DNA of 64,000 nucleotides from Streptomyces violascens (lineage in GTDB: Bacteria > Actinomycetota > Actinomycetes > Streptomycetales > Streptomycetaceae): contig NZ_BMUA01000013.1 in NCBI RefSeq assembly GCF_014649955.1, positions 166,289 to 230,288 on the forward strand, written 5' to 3'. Shown in pieces: positions 53,346 through 60,295 of the stretch (positions are counted from its first letter, which is position 1; each line of letters opens with the position of its first letter). The translations under genes were made by a program, and so were the position numbers. The notes under the pieces are model-generated. The model was not told the origin of the DNA and did no database searches. It saw nothing but the letters and a program-made list of their open reading frames with translations.

Positions 53346-54301
53346 GCACCGCACGCGCACTGCGGGGCGTGGGCCGTCGGTACTCCATCGGCGGCCCCTG
53401 GGTCCTGCGCGGCATCGACCTGGACCTGCCCGGGGGAGCGCTGGTCCGGGTGGAAGGCGTCAACGGCACCGGAAAATCAACCCTGTTGAGGCTCCTCGCT
53501 GGCATCGACGCGCCGACCGAGGGCCGCGTCACCGGCCGACCGCGCACCGCGTACGTCCCCGAACGCTTCCCGGCGGCGCTGCCCTTCACGGCCCTCGGCT
53601 ATCTCACGCACCTCGGCCGCATCCACGGTCTGCCGCGCCGGACGGCGAAGGAGCGGGCGGGACAGTGGCTGGAGCGGTTCGGCGCGGCCGCGCACGCGGG
53701 CACCCCGCTCGCCGAACTCTCCAAGGGCACCAGCCAGAAGGTCGCCGTGGCCCAGGCACTGCTCGCCGAACCCGCACTCCTCGTCCTGGACGAGGCATGG
53801 ACCGGCCTCGACACCGAGGCCCGCACCGAACTCGACCGCGCGGTGCACGAACGCGTGGCGGCGGGCGCGACGGTCGTCTTCGTCGACCACGACCCGAAAC
53901 GACTGTCCGGCGGGGAGGACGCGCGGTACGCGGTGGTGGGGGCGGGCCTGAAGCGCGTGCCGCTGAATGATGTGGGCCTGAGCAGTGTGGGCCCGGACCG
54001 TGTGGCGCCGGGCCGTGTGGGCCCGAGCCATGTGGGACCGGACCATGTCGTGCCGAGCTGTATGGCCCCCATCCATGTGGCCCCCATCCATGTGGCCCCG
54101 ACCCATGGGGCCGAGACCCTCCTCGTCGACATAGTCGGAAGCGCCCCGCTCCCGGCCCGACTACCCGGTGCCCCCGAGGAGTTGGAGGCTCCCGACGGCA
54201 TCCGCACCCTGCGTGTGGCCGCCGCCCACTCCGACGACCTGCTGCGGGCATTGCTCGCGGCCCGTCCGCCCTGGCACATCCAAGGAGTGCGTAGCCAGTG
54301 A
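53342..54301 (+). CDS. ABC transporter ATP-binding protein with pentapeptide repeat insert
   Basis: A 319-residue ABC ATPase: Walker A GVNGTGKST, a degenerate signature ELSKGTSQKVAVAQAL, Walker B LLVLDEAWTGLD and switch histidine VFVDHD. The Q-loop region contains VPERFP. The family's first beta-strand (ARALRGVGRRYS) is kept only if translation starts at CTG 53342, overlapping the AIM24 stop (CTGA). The first GTG is 53369 and would remove that strand. Between residues about 211 and 255 there are nine tandem pentapeptides of the type V-[GA]-P-x-[HR]. The permease gene overlaps by 4 bp. Substrate unknown; the pair resembles small exporters. Confidence 0.78.
   Translation: MSTARALRGVGRRYSIGGPWVLRGIDLDLPGGALVRVEGVNGTGKSTLLRLLAGIDAPTEGRVTGRPRTAYVPERFPAALPFTALGYLTHLGRIHGLPRRTAKERAGQWLERFGAAAHAGTPLAELSKGTSQKVAVAQALLAEPALLVLDEAWTGLDTEARTELDRAVHERVAAGATVVFVDHDPKRLSGGEDARYAVVGAGLKRVPLNDVGLSSVGPDRVAPGRVGPSHVGPDHVVPSCMAPIHVAPIHVAPTHGAETLLVDIVGSAPLPARLPGAPEELEAPDGIRTLRVAAAHSDDLLRALLAARPPWHIQGVRSQ
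53972..54106 (+). repeat. Nine tandem 15-nt repeats inside ABC ATPase gene
   Basis: 135 bp contain nine in-frame units of 15 nt, encoding VGLSS, VGPDR, VAPGR, VGPSH, VGPDH, VVPSC, MAPIH, VAPIH and VAPTH. The last units are nearly identical at DNA level (GTGGCCCCCATCCAT). Period and frame are kept, so the array expands or contracts without frameshift. It lies after the ATPase core, where homologues normally have a short tail. Confidence 0.85.
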
Positions 54302-54966
54302 TCCCGCTCGTCCGCTACCAGAGTGCGCTGCTCCTGCGTTCCCAGCGCTGGCTGGGTCCGGTCCTGCTGTACGCGGCCTTCATGGGTATCGGCGTGCGGG
54401 CGGGGGAGCCGGTGCTCGACTCCCTGGGGTACGCGGCGGCCGGGCTGCTCCCGGTCGCGGCCTGGCTCGTGCGGATCTGCGTCACCCAGGAGCCGGAGGC
54501 CGCCCGCACCTGCGCCGCCGCGGCGGCGGGCCCGGCCCGGGTCCACCTCGCGACCCTGCTTGCGGCGACGGGCTCGGCGGCTCTGCTCGGCCTCGCGAGC
54601 ACGGCGTACGTCGCCGCCGTGAGCGACCCCATGAGCGGGGACCACAAGGTCGCGGTGCCGCTGGGTTCCGCGACCCTGGCGGGGCTGATCGCCACCGGGG
54701 TCTGTGTGCTGACCGGCGTCGTGGTCGGCGCGCTCGGCAGCCGTCCGGTGCTGCACGGGAGAGGCTGGTCCCTCTCGCTCACCGCACTGGCCGCACTGCT
54801 CGCCCTGGTGCTCTCGCCATCGCCCGCGCAGTACGCGGTGTTCGGCCTGGTCAGCGGCTCGCGGACCGGCGTCGTACACCTCGCGGTGCTGCCGCTCGCC
54901 GCCGCGATCGTCCTCGCGGGAGCGGCCGCCGCCGGGGTCTGCGCGCTCAGCTCGCGACGCCGCTGA
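54298..54966 (+). CDS. ABC transporter membrane protein
   Basis: A 222-residue integral membrane protein with about six predicted helices (WLGPVLLYAAFMGIGV; LGYAAAGLLPVAAWLVRI; ATLAGLIATGVCVLTGVVVG; LSLTALAALLALVLS; and others). It starts at GTG 54298, overlapping the ATPase stop (GTGA), so the two form one translation unit and presumably one transporter. No solute-binding protein is nearby, which favours export. Substrate unknown. Confidence 0.75.
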   Translation: MIPLVRYQSALLLRSQRWLGPVLLYAAFMGIGVRAGEPVLDSLGYAAAGLLPVAAWLVRICVTQEPEAARTCAAAAAGPARVHLATLLAATGSAALLGLASTAYVAAVSDPMSGDHKVAVPLGSATLAGLIATGVCVLTGVVVGALGSRPVLHGRGWSLSLTALAALLALVLSPSPAQYAVFGLVSGSRTGVVHLAVLPLAAAIVLAGAAAAGVCALSSRRR

Positions 54967-54998
54967 GCCCGCCCCCGTACCCGATTAGGCTCGACGGC

Positions 54999-55199
54999 AT
55001 GGACGAGACGCAGGATCCCGAGACGTACTGCCAGGGCGGGCCCGTCGCTGCGGCCGCCACGCCCGGCCCGGTGGACGGCCCCTTCGCCGAGTGCGTGCTG
55101 TGCCGCCGGCCGACCGAGTACCCGGAGTCGACCAGGGGCAGCACGCTGTGCCCGGTCTGCGAGTGGCAGGAGGCCCAGCGCACGGCCTGCTCCGGCTGA
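54999..55199 (+). CDS. Small zinc-ribbon protein
   Basis: A 66-residue protein with two CxxC pairs (ECVLCRRP and TLCPVCEW) 16 residues apart, typical of a one-zinc ribbon, plus two further cysteines. TAGGCT (54986-54991) lies 7 nt before the ATG and no ribosome site is present, so it is probably a leaderless single gene. It ends 14 bp from the convergent polysaccharide deacetylase gene. The role is unknown; small ribbons of this kind may bind nucleic acid or protein. Confidence 0.7.
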   Translation: MDETQDPETYCQGGPVAAAATPGPVDGPFAECVLCRRPTEYPESTRGSTLCPVCEWQEAQRTACSG

Positions 55200-55213
55200 C
55201 CCGTGGCCGAGAC

Positions 55214-56065
55214 TCAGTGGTGCGTGGCGCTGCGGATCAGGTCGGAGACCTTCACGAAGCGGTAGCCCCGCTTGCGCAGCTCCGGCACGATGCGCTGGAT
55301 CGCCGCGTCGGTGACCGGCGCCGCGCTGCGCGTGCAGTGCATGACCACGAGCGAACCCGGCTGCACCCCGGCCAGCACCTGCTCGGCCACCGCGTTCGCG
55401 TCCTTGGCGAAGGCGTCCCCGCTCACCACGTCCCACTGGACGGCGGTCATCTTCAGCGGGGCCAGCGTGCGCAGCACCTCGTCGTCGTAGCAGCCACCGG
55501 GGAAGCGGAAGTACGGTACGGCGTTCTGCACTCCGGCCTTCTTGAACTGGGCCGCCGCCTTCTCCACGTCGGCCCGCCTGCGGTTCTTCTCGACCACGGG
55601 CAGCCCGTAGCAGTCGGCCTTGAACGCGTAGTGGCTGTAGGAGTGGTTGCCGATCTCGAAGTTGGGGTCGGTTCCGATGGCGCGGGCCTCGGCCGGATAC
55701 TCCTTGGCCCACCGCCCGGTCATGAACACCGTGGCCGGCACCTTCAGCCGCTTCAGGTCGGCGATGAGCTCGGGGTTGTCGAAGTGCTCGCCGCCCGCCG
55801 CGCGCGGACCCTGGTCGGACGTCATGTCCGCGTCGAAGGTCAGCGCGACGACCTTCTCGCCCTGGGGGTTCTTGGGCGCCCGCTCGAAGACCGGGGTGAT
55901 CCCGCCGGGGCCGGGCGCCAGGGTGGGAGGACTCTTGGGCGCGCCCGCGGCCGCCGAGGCCGAGGGAGCCGCCTCGTGCGGGGCCGGCGCGGGGTCGGAG
56001 CCGCAGCCCGCGAGCGAGGCACCGAGCAGGGCAATCGCGAGCAGCTTTCGTACAGTAATGGTCAC
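55214..56065 (-). CDS. Polysaccharide deacetylase lipoprotein (CE4/NodB domain)
   Basis: A 283-residue exported enzyme. GTG 56063-56065 opens a lipoprotein signal (LLAIALLGASLAGC), then a Pro/Ala-rich linker (about 25-55) and a NodB domain. Metal and catalytic motifs are LTFDAD (55-60 region), GNHSYSH, RFPGGCYDD and a final VVMHC. CE4 enzymes remove N-acetyl groups from peptidoglycan, chitin or chitooligosaccharides. Leaderless transcription is likely: TACTTT lies 6 nt before the GTG on the minus strand. The histidine in VVMHC replaces the usual LxH motif position. Confidence 0.85.
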   Translation of the reverse strand: MTITVRKLLAIALLGASLAGCGSDPAPAPHEAAPSASAAAGAPKSPPTLAPGPGGITPVFERAPKNPQGEKVVALTFDADMTSDQGPRAAGGEHFDNPELIADLKRLKVPATVFMTGRWAKEYPAEARAIGTDPNFEIGNHSYSHYAFKADCYGLPVVEKNRRRADVEKAAAQFKKAGVQNAVPYFRFPGGCYDDEVLRTLAPLKMTAVQWDVVSGDAFAKDANAVAEQVLAGVQPGSLVVMHCTRSAAPVTDAAIQRIVPELRKRGYRFVKVSDLIRSATHH

Positions 56066-56310
56066 AAACGGAAAGTATCCGATCGTATCGACCCATTTGT
56101 TCGCGCCGCTCCCGCAGCCCCGGAGATTCCGGCCAATGCCGTACAGCGGTACTTCTGAAGGCCCGCCGCCCCCGTCCGCCGCAGGGCCCCGGCCCCCACC
56201 CCGCAACGCGACCGATCCGCCCCGGCGGACTACGCTCGTTGCATACGGATCACACGCCCGAACAGGCCCCTTCGCAGGCAAGGCGCGGTTCAAGGCCCCA
56301 GGGAGGCGAC

Positions 56311-57063
56311 GTGTCCGGATACCGTACGGCCGCATGCTCGGCGGCTCTCTGCGCGGCGGCCCTGCTCCCCCTCGCGGGCGCGGCCACCGCTCACGCCGAC
56401 GACACCGGTTCCCTCACCGCCGACCAGATCTTCCAGCGCTCCCACGAAGCCCTGCGCGGCGCGAAATCCCTGCACATCACGGCCAGGGGCGACCTGCGCG
56501 CACCCGGCTCCCCGACCTCCTTCGACCTCACGCTCGACCGGTCCGGGAACTGCCGCGGTTCGGTGAGCCTCGGCCCGCAGGGCTCGGTCGAGATCGTGAA
56601 ACGGGGCGCGGACGTGTGGATGAAGCCGGACGCGGCGTTCTGGAGCAACGAGGTGCCGGGTGGCGGCAGCGCGCTGGCCTCGCTCGTCGGCAACCGGTAT
56701 CTGAAGGGCACCACCAACGACCCGGTCCTGCGGGACACGACCGGCGTGTGCGACCTCGACACCTTCCAGAAGTACCTCGACGCCTCCGCCAAGATGCCGG
56801 CCACCGGCCTCACCAAGGGCAGGCCGGCCACGGTCGACGGCACCGCGGTCATCCCCGTCACGGCCACCGAGCAGGGCCGCACCTACACGCTCGACGTCGC
56901 GGCGACCGGCAAGCCCTACCCCGTGCGGATCACCGTCGCCCAGGGCAGCGCCGCGCCCGATGCGACCGTACGCTTCGACGGATTCGACCAGCCGGTACCG
57001 GCCGCGACCCCGTCCCCCGCCGAGACCGTCGACATCTCGGGCCTGATGAGCCGCACGTCCTGA
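56311..57063 (+). CDS. Exported LolA/LppX-like protein
   Basis: A 250-residue secreted protein. The signal peptide (AACSAALCAAALLPLAGAAT) ends at AHADD. The mature domain has a LolA-like layout: QIFQRSHEALRGAKSLHITA, SFDLTLDRSGNCRGSVSL, VEIVKRGADVWMKPD and a C-terminal strand pair (YTLDVAATGKPYPVRIT). Such half-barrels bind lipids in LppX and LprG; whether this one does is unknown. There is no lipobox, so it should be soluble or wall-associated. GTG 56311 follows GGGAGG. The upstream 245-bp gap, shared with the divergent deacetylase gene, shows no operator. Confidence 0.72.
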   Translation: MSGYRTAACSAALCAAALLPLAGAATAHADDTGSLTADQIFQRSHEALRGAKSLHITARGDLRAPGSPTSFDLTLDRSGNCRGSVSLGPQGSVEIVKRGADVWMKPDAAFWSNEVPGGGSALASLVGNRYLKGTTNDPVLRDTTGVCDLDTFQKYLDASAKMPATGLTKGRPATVDGTAVIPVTATEQGRTYTLDVAATGKPYPVRITVAQGSAAPDATVRFDGFDQPVPAATPSPAETVDISGLMSRTS

Positions 57064-57158
57064 ACTCCGGCGGGACATTCACCCATCCGTGCGGGGACGC
57101 GCGGCGGCTCGCGGAGCCCGTGCCCCGTCCCGGCCACCGCGCGTCCCCTCCGGTCCGG

Positions 57159-57190
57159 GTACGTTCCCTCGATCGAGGGAGGGAACGTAC
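57159..57190. terminator. Convergent hairpin between LolA-like and OsmC genes
   Basis: GTACGTTCCC and GGGAACGTAC arms with TCGATCGA inside; it lies between two convergent stops (57063 and 57205). The exact palindromic TCGATCGA core makes a protein site possible, but termination is simpler. Confidence 0.6.
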
Positions 57191-57204
57191 GGCCGGCGGC
57201 AGCC

Positions 57205-57630
57205 TCAGGCGAGCTCGGCGGTGAGCGTGATGGTGGTCCCCGAAAGGGCCTGGCTCACCGGGCAGTTCTTCTTGGCGTCCTCGGCGGCCGCCTGGAAGCC
57301 CTCCTCGTCGAGGCCGGGGACCTCGCCGCGCACGGTGAGGTGGATGCCGGTGATGCCCTCGCCGGGCTGGAAGGTGACGTCGGCCTTGGTCTCCAGGCGG
57401 GTGGGCGGGGTGCCCGCGCCGGTCAGACCGTGCGAAAGCGCCATCGAGAAGCAGCTGGAGTGGGCGCCCGCGATGAGCTCCTCCGGGCTGGTCTTGCCGT
57501 TGGCCTGCTCGGCGCGGGACGGCCAGGAGACAGCCTGGGACGCGATGCCCGAGGAGTCGAACGTGACGGTGCCGGAGCCCTTGATGAGCTCGCCTTCCCA
57601 GACCGTGTGCGCCGTGCGCGTGGTGGCCAT
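57205..57630 (-). CDS. osmC: OsmC family peroxiredoxin
   Basis: A 141-residue OsmC-type organic hydroperoxide reductase. The two redox cysteines are in GAHSSCFSMAL and KNCPVSQAL, and the start is the usual MATTRTAHTVWEGELIKGSG. It reduces organic peroxides with thiol donors in the cytosol. A GGGAATCACC sequence precedes the ATG. The next gene, zapE, is on the same strand 66 bp upstream, but no shared function is evident. Confidence 0.92.
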   Translation of the reverse strand: MATTRTAHTVWEGELIKGSGTVTFDSSGIASQAVSWPSRAEQANGKTSPEELIAGAHSSCFSMALSHGLTGAGTPPTRLETKADVTFQPGEGITGIHLTVRGEVPGLDEEGFQAAAEDAKKNCPVSQALSGTTITLTAELA

Positions 57631-57696
57631 GGTGATTCCCTTCTGTGGCCGAGGGGACCACGGACGGATGCAGCTTCGGCCCCCTCGGCCCCAAAC

Positions 57697-58764
57697 CTAC
57701 TGCGCCACAAGGCCCTTCGCGTCGCGGGCGAGCGCGGTCAGGCGGGAGATCGCCCGGAAGTACTTCTTGCGGTAGCCGCCGTTCAGCATCTCGTCACTGA
57801 ACAGCCGGTCGAAGGGCTCGCCCGAGGCGAGCACCGGCACCTCGCGGTCGTACAGCCGGTCGGCGAGCACCACAAGGCGCAGCGCGGTCGACTGGTCGGG
57901 CACCGGCCGCACGTCGGTCAGGCACACCGCGCGCACCCCGTCCGTCAGCGCGCCGTACCGGCTGGGGTGGACGCGCGAGAGGTGGTCGAGCAGCTGCGGG
58001 AAGTCGTCGAGTGCCGCGCCCTCGGTGGCGTACGCCGCCTTGGTGACCTGCTCGTCGGAGTACGGGGCAGGGGCCTCGGGCAGCCCCCGGTGGCGGTAGT
58101 CCTCGCCGTCGATCCTCAGCGGGCGGAAGTGCGCCGAGAGGCCCTGGATCTCGCGCAGGAAGTCCACGGCCGCGAACCGGCCCTCGCCGAGCTTGCCGGG
58201 CAGCGTGTTGGACGTCGCGGCGAGCGCCACACCGTTGTCGACGAGCTTGCGGAGCAGTGAGGACACGAGCACGGTGTCGCCCGGGTCGTCGAGCTCGAAC
58301 TCGTCGATGCAGAGCAGCCGGTGGCCGCTCAGCGTCTGCACCGTCTGCTGGAAGCCGAGGGCGCCCACCAGGTTCGTCAGCTCGACGAACGTGCCGAAGG
58401 CCTTGAGCGCGGGCTCGGCCGGAGTGGCGTGCCACAGCGAGGCGAGCAGATGGGTCTTGCCGACGCCGTATCCGCCGTCGAGATACACCCCGCGCGGCCC
58501 GGTCACGGCGGCCGGCTTCTTCGCGAACCAGCGGCGCCTGGCGCCGACGGCGTGCGCCCCGCCGAGCCCCGCGGCGAAGGACGACAGGACCGTGACCGCC
58601 TCGCTCTGGCTCGGCTGGTTCGGGTCCGGTACGTACGTCTCGAAGCGGACCGAGTCGAACCGCGGCGGCGGCACCATCTCGGCGACCAGACGATCGGCGG
58701 GGACATGCGGCGCGCGGGCGCAGAGCGACACCGGGGCCGCTTCGGTTATGGGGCTGGTCGACAC
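57697..58764 (-). CDS. zapE: Cell division ATPase ZapE (AFG1 family)
   Basis: A 355-residue AFG1/ZapE ATPase with Walker A GGYGVGKTHLLAS and Walker B LLCIDEFELDD, followed by NTLPGKLGEGRF and a C-terminal YRKKYFRAISRLT segment. In E. coli ZapE interacts with FtsZ under stress; in Streptomyces its role is untested as far as I know. The start is taken at GTG 58762-58764. TACAGT lies 8 nt upstream, and only 37 bp separate it from the divergent reductase start. Confidence 0.87.
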   Translation of the reverse strand: MSTSPITEAAPVSLCARAPHVPADRLVAEMVPPPRFDSVRFETYVPDPNQPSQSEAVTVLSSFAAGLGGAHAVGARRRWFAKKPAAVTGPRGVYLDGGYGVGKTHLLASLWHATPAEPALKAFGTFVELTNLVGALGFQQTVQTLSGHRLLCIDEFELDDPGDTVLVSSLLRKLVDNGVALAATSNTLPGKLGEGRFAAVDFLREIQGLSAHFRPLRIDGEDYRHRGLPEAPAPYSDEQVTKAAYATEGAALDDFPQLLDHLSRVHPSRYGALTDGVRAVCLTDVRPVPDQSTALRLVVLADRLYDREVPVLASGEPFDRLFSDEMLNGGYRKKYFRAISRLTALARDAKGLVAQ

Positions 58765-58801
58765 AGTCCCTAACTGTAAGGGCCGTGCCAGACTGCACGG
58801 C
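58765..58801. promoter_or_regulatory. 37-bp divergent promoter region zapE / RibD-like reductase
   Basis: The two start codons are only 37 bp apart. CAGACT (58789-58794) lies 7 nt before the rightward ATG; TACAGT (58773-58778, minus strand) lies 8 nt before the leftward GTG. Each promoter's -35 must lie at or inside the opposite gene, so the two RNA polymerase footprints overlap. Confidence 0.55.
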
Positions 58802-59575
58802 ATGCGACAACTGTTCCCTGTGACCGACCAGACACCGGACGCCGAGCAGGCAGAAAGCGCACAGTGGTCGCTCGACCGGCTGGCCGACGCCTACGCCTAT
58901 CCCCGTACGGACGGCCCCTGGCTGCGGGCCAACATGGTGTCCTCGCTGGACGGCGCGGGCCAGCACGAAGGCCGCTCACAGCCGCTGTCCTCCGACACCG
59001 ACATGCGCATCTTCGGCACCCTGAGGGCGCTCGCGGACGCGGTGGTGGTGGGTGCGGAAACGGTACGCCTGGAGGGGTACCGGCCGGCCCGGGCGCGCGC
59101 CGAGTTCGCCGAGCGCCGCAAGGCGGCCGGGCAGGGCCCCGCACCCGTGATCGCCGTGGTCACCGCCAGCCTCGACCTCGACTTCTCGCTGCCCCTGTTC
59201 ACCGCGCCGCTCGTCCCGACCCTGATCCTGACCGGGGCGGCCGCCGACCCCGACCGGGTCCGGGCGGCCGAGCGGGCGGGCGCCGAGGTGGTGGTCGCGG
59301 GCGACGGCCCCGGCGTCGAGCCCGAGTGGGCCGTGCAGGCCCTGGCCGACCGCGGCCTGCTGCGGCTGCTCACCGAGGGCGGACCGCGGCTGCTCGGCCA
59401 GTTCGTGGCCGCCGGGGTGCTCGACGAGCTGTGCCTGACGGTGTCCCCGACGCTGACCGCCGGCGACGCGCAGCGCATCGCCGGAGGGCCCGCGGTGAAG
59501 GTCCCCCAGCGGTTCACGCCGACGTCCGTCCTGGAGGACGCCGGGTTCCTCTACACGCGTTACCGTCGAATCTGA
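58802..59575 (+). CDS. RibD C-terminal (dihydrofolate-reductase-like) domain reductase
   Basis: A 257-residue pyrimidine-reductase-like protein of the RibD C-terminal/DHFR fold. It contains MVSSLDGAG, IFGTLRALADAVVVGAETVR, LLTEGGPRLLGQFVAAGVLD and ELCLTVSPTL. The deaminase half of RibD is absent, so it is a stand-alone NADPH reductase of unknown substrate; a role in riboflavin synthesis is possible but unsupported by neighbours. ATG 58802 has a -10-like CAGACT 7 nt upstream and no ribosome site. Confidence 0.82.
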   Translation: MRQLFPVTDQTPDAEQAESAQWSLDRLADAYAYPRTDGPWLRANMVSSLDGAGQHEGRSQPLSSDTDMRIFGTLRALADAVVVGAETVRLEGYRPARARAEFAERRKAAGQGPAPVIAVVTASLDLDFSLPLFTAPLVPTLILTGAAADPDRVRAAERAGAEVVVAGDGPGVEPEWAVQALADRGLLRLLTEGGPRLLGQFVAAGVLDELCLTVSPTLTAGDAQRIAGGPAVKVPQRFTPTSVLEDAGFLYTRYRRI

Positions 59576-59728
59576 CAATCGGTGGAATTCGCCGTTCCGG
59601 TTAGCTCACGCTGGGCACACTTACTCACGCAGACCCCGTGCGGGCACGGGGAAGGATGGTTTCCGCAGGGGCCGTACCCGCCAGTCAGCGGTGGCGGCGG
59701 CCATGGAGAAAATAGAAGGGCGCCTGTC

Positions 59729-60196
59729 GTGTTCACGAGCGTATTGATGATCGAGAAGCCCCTGACCTCCGTCGACGTGGAATTCGTCACCACCCTGCAC
59801 GGGGACGAGCCGGTTTCCTTCGTCGTGCTCATGCAGCCGAGGGGTGACCAGGACCGGCTCCTGCGCGCCATCGACGACGTGGCCCTCGGCGAACTCGACG
59901 AAGCCGTCCACGAGGGGGACGAACCGGAGGGCTCCGCCGCGCAGGGCCCCGCCGAACTGGCGCTCCAGCGCTCGGTGCAGTCGCTGCGGGACGCCGGAAG
60001 CAAGGCCGTGGGGCATGTGGTCGACGACCATCCCCTGGACAAGCTGAAGGGCGTGGTCGACGAGGTCAACGCCGACGAGGTCATCGTCCTGACGGCGCCG
60101 CACTACGTGGAGGAGTTCTTCCACCGGGACTGGGCATCGCGGGCCCGCCACAAGGTCGGCGTCCCCGTCCTGAAGCTTTTCGCCCACAGCGAGTAG
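59729..60196 (+). CDS. Conserved hypothetical protein, universal-stress-like C-terminus
   Basis: A 155-residue cytosolic protein. The N-terminus (FTSVLMIEKPLTSVDVEFVT) is a beta-strand region. The C-terminal half (KGVVDEVNADEVIVLTAPHY, FFHRDWASRARHKVGVPVLK) looks like the last strands of a UspA-like alpha/beta fold. Databases sometimes call this family indole-3-glycerol phosphate synthase, but no TrpC motif is present and I reject that name. GTG 59729 has GAAGG about 10 bases upstream. A hairpin follows, 37 bp after the stop. Confidence 0.7.
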   Translation: MFTSVLMIEKPLTSVDVEFVTTLHGDEPVSFVVLMQPRGDQDRLLRAIDDVALGELDEAVHEGDEPEGSAAQGPAELALQRSVQSLRDAGSKAVGHVVDDHPLDKLKGVVDEVNADEVIVLTAPHYVEEFFHRDWASRARHKVGVPVLKLFAHSE

Positions 60197-60232
60197 CCCC
60201 GCGCGGCCCCCGTCCGGAGCCGTGTCGCGGCC

Positions 60233-60264
60233 GGAGCCCCCACAGGAATTAGGGTGGGGGCTCC
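60233..60264 (+). terminator. Terminator before murC
   Basis: Perfect 11-bp stem GGAGCCCCCAC / GTGGGGGCTCC with a 10-nt loop, followed by TTCTG. The loop AGGAATTAGG contains TTAGGG, a possible murC -10 region, so the hairpin and the murC promoter overlap. Confidence 0.75.
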
Positions 60265-60295
60265 TTCTGTACGTCGCACCCCGGGAGAGAATCGC

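Noticed and set aside
59729..60196. Indole-3-glycerol phosphate synthase
   Set aside because: Homologues sometimes carry this name, but the protein has 155 residues, no TIM barrel and no TrpC active-site motifs.
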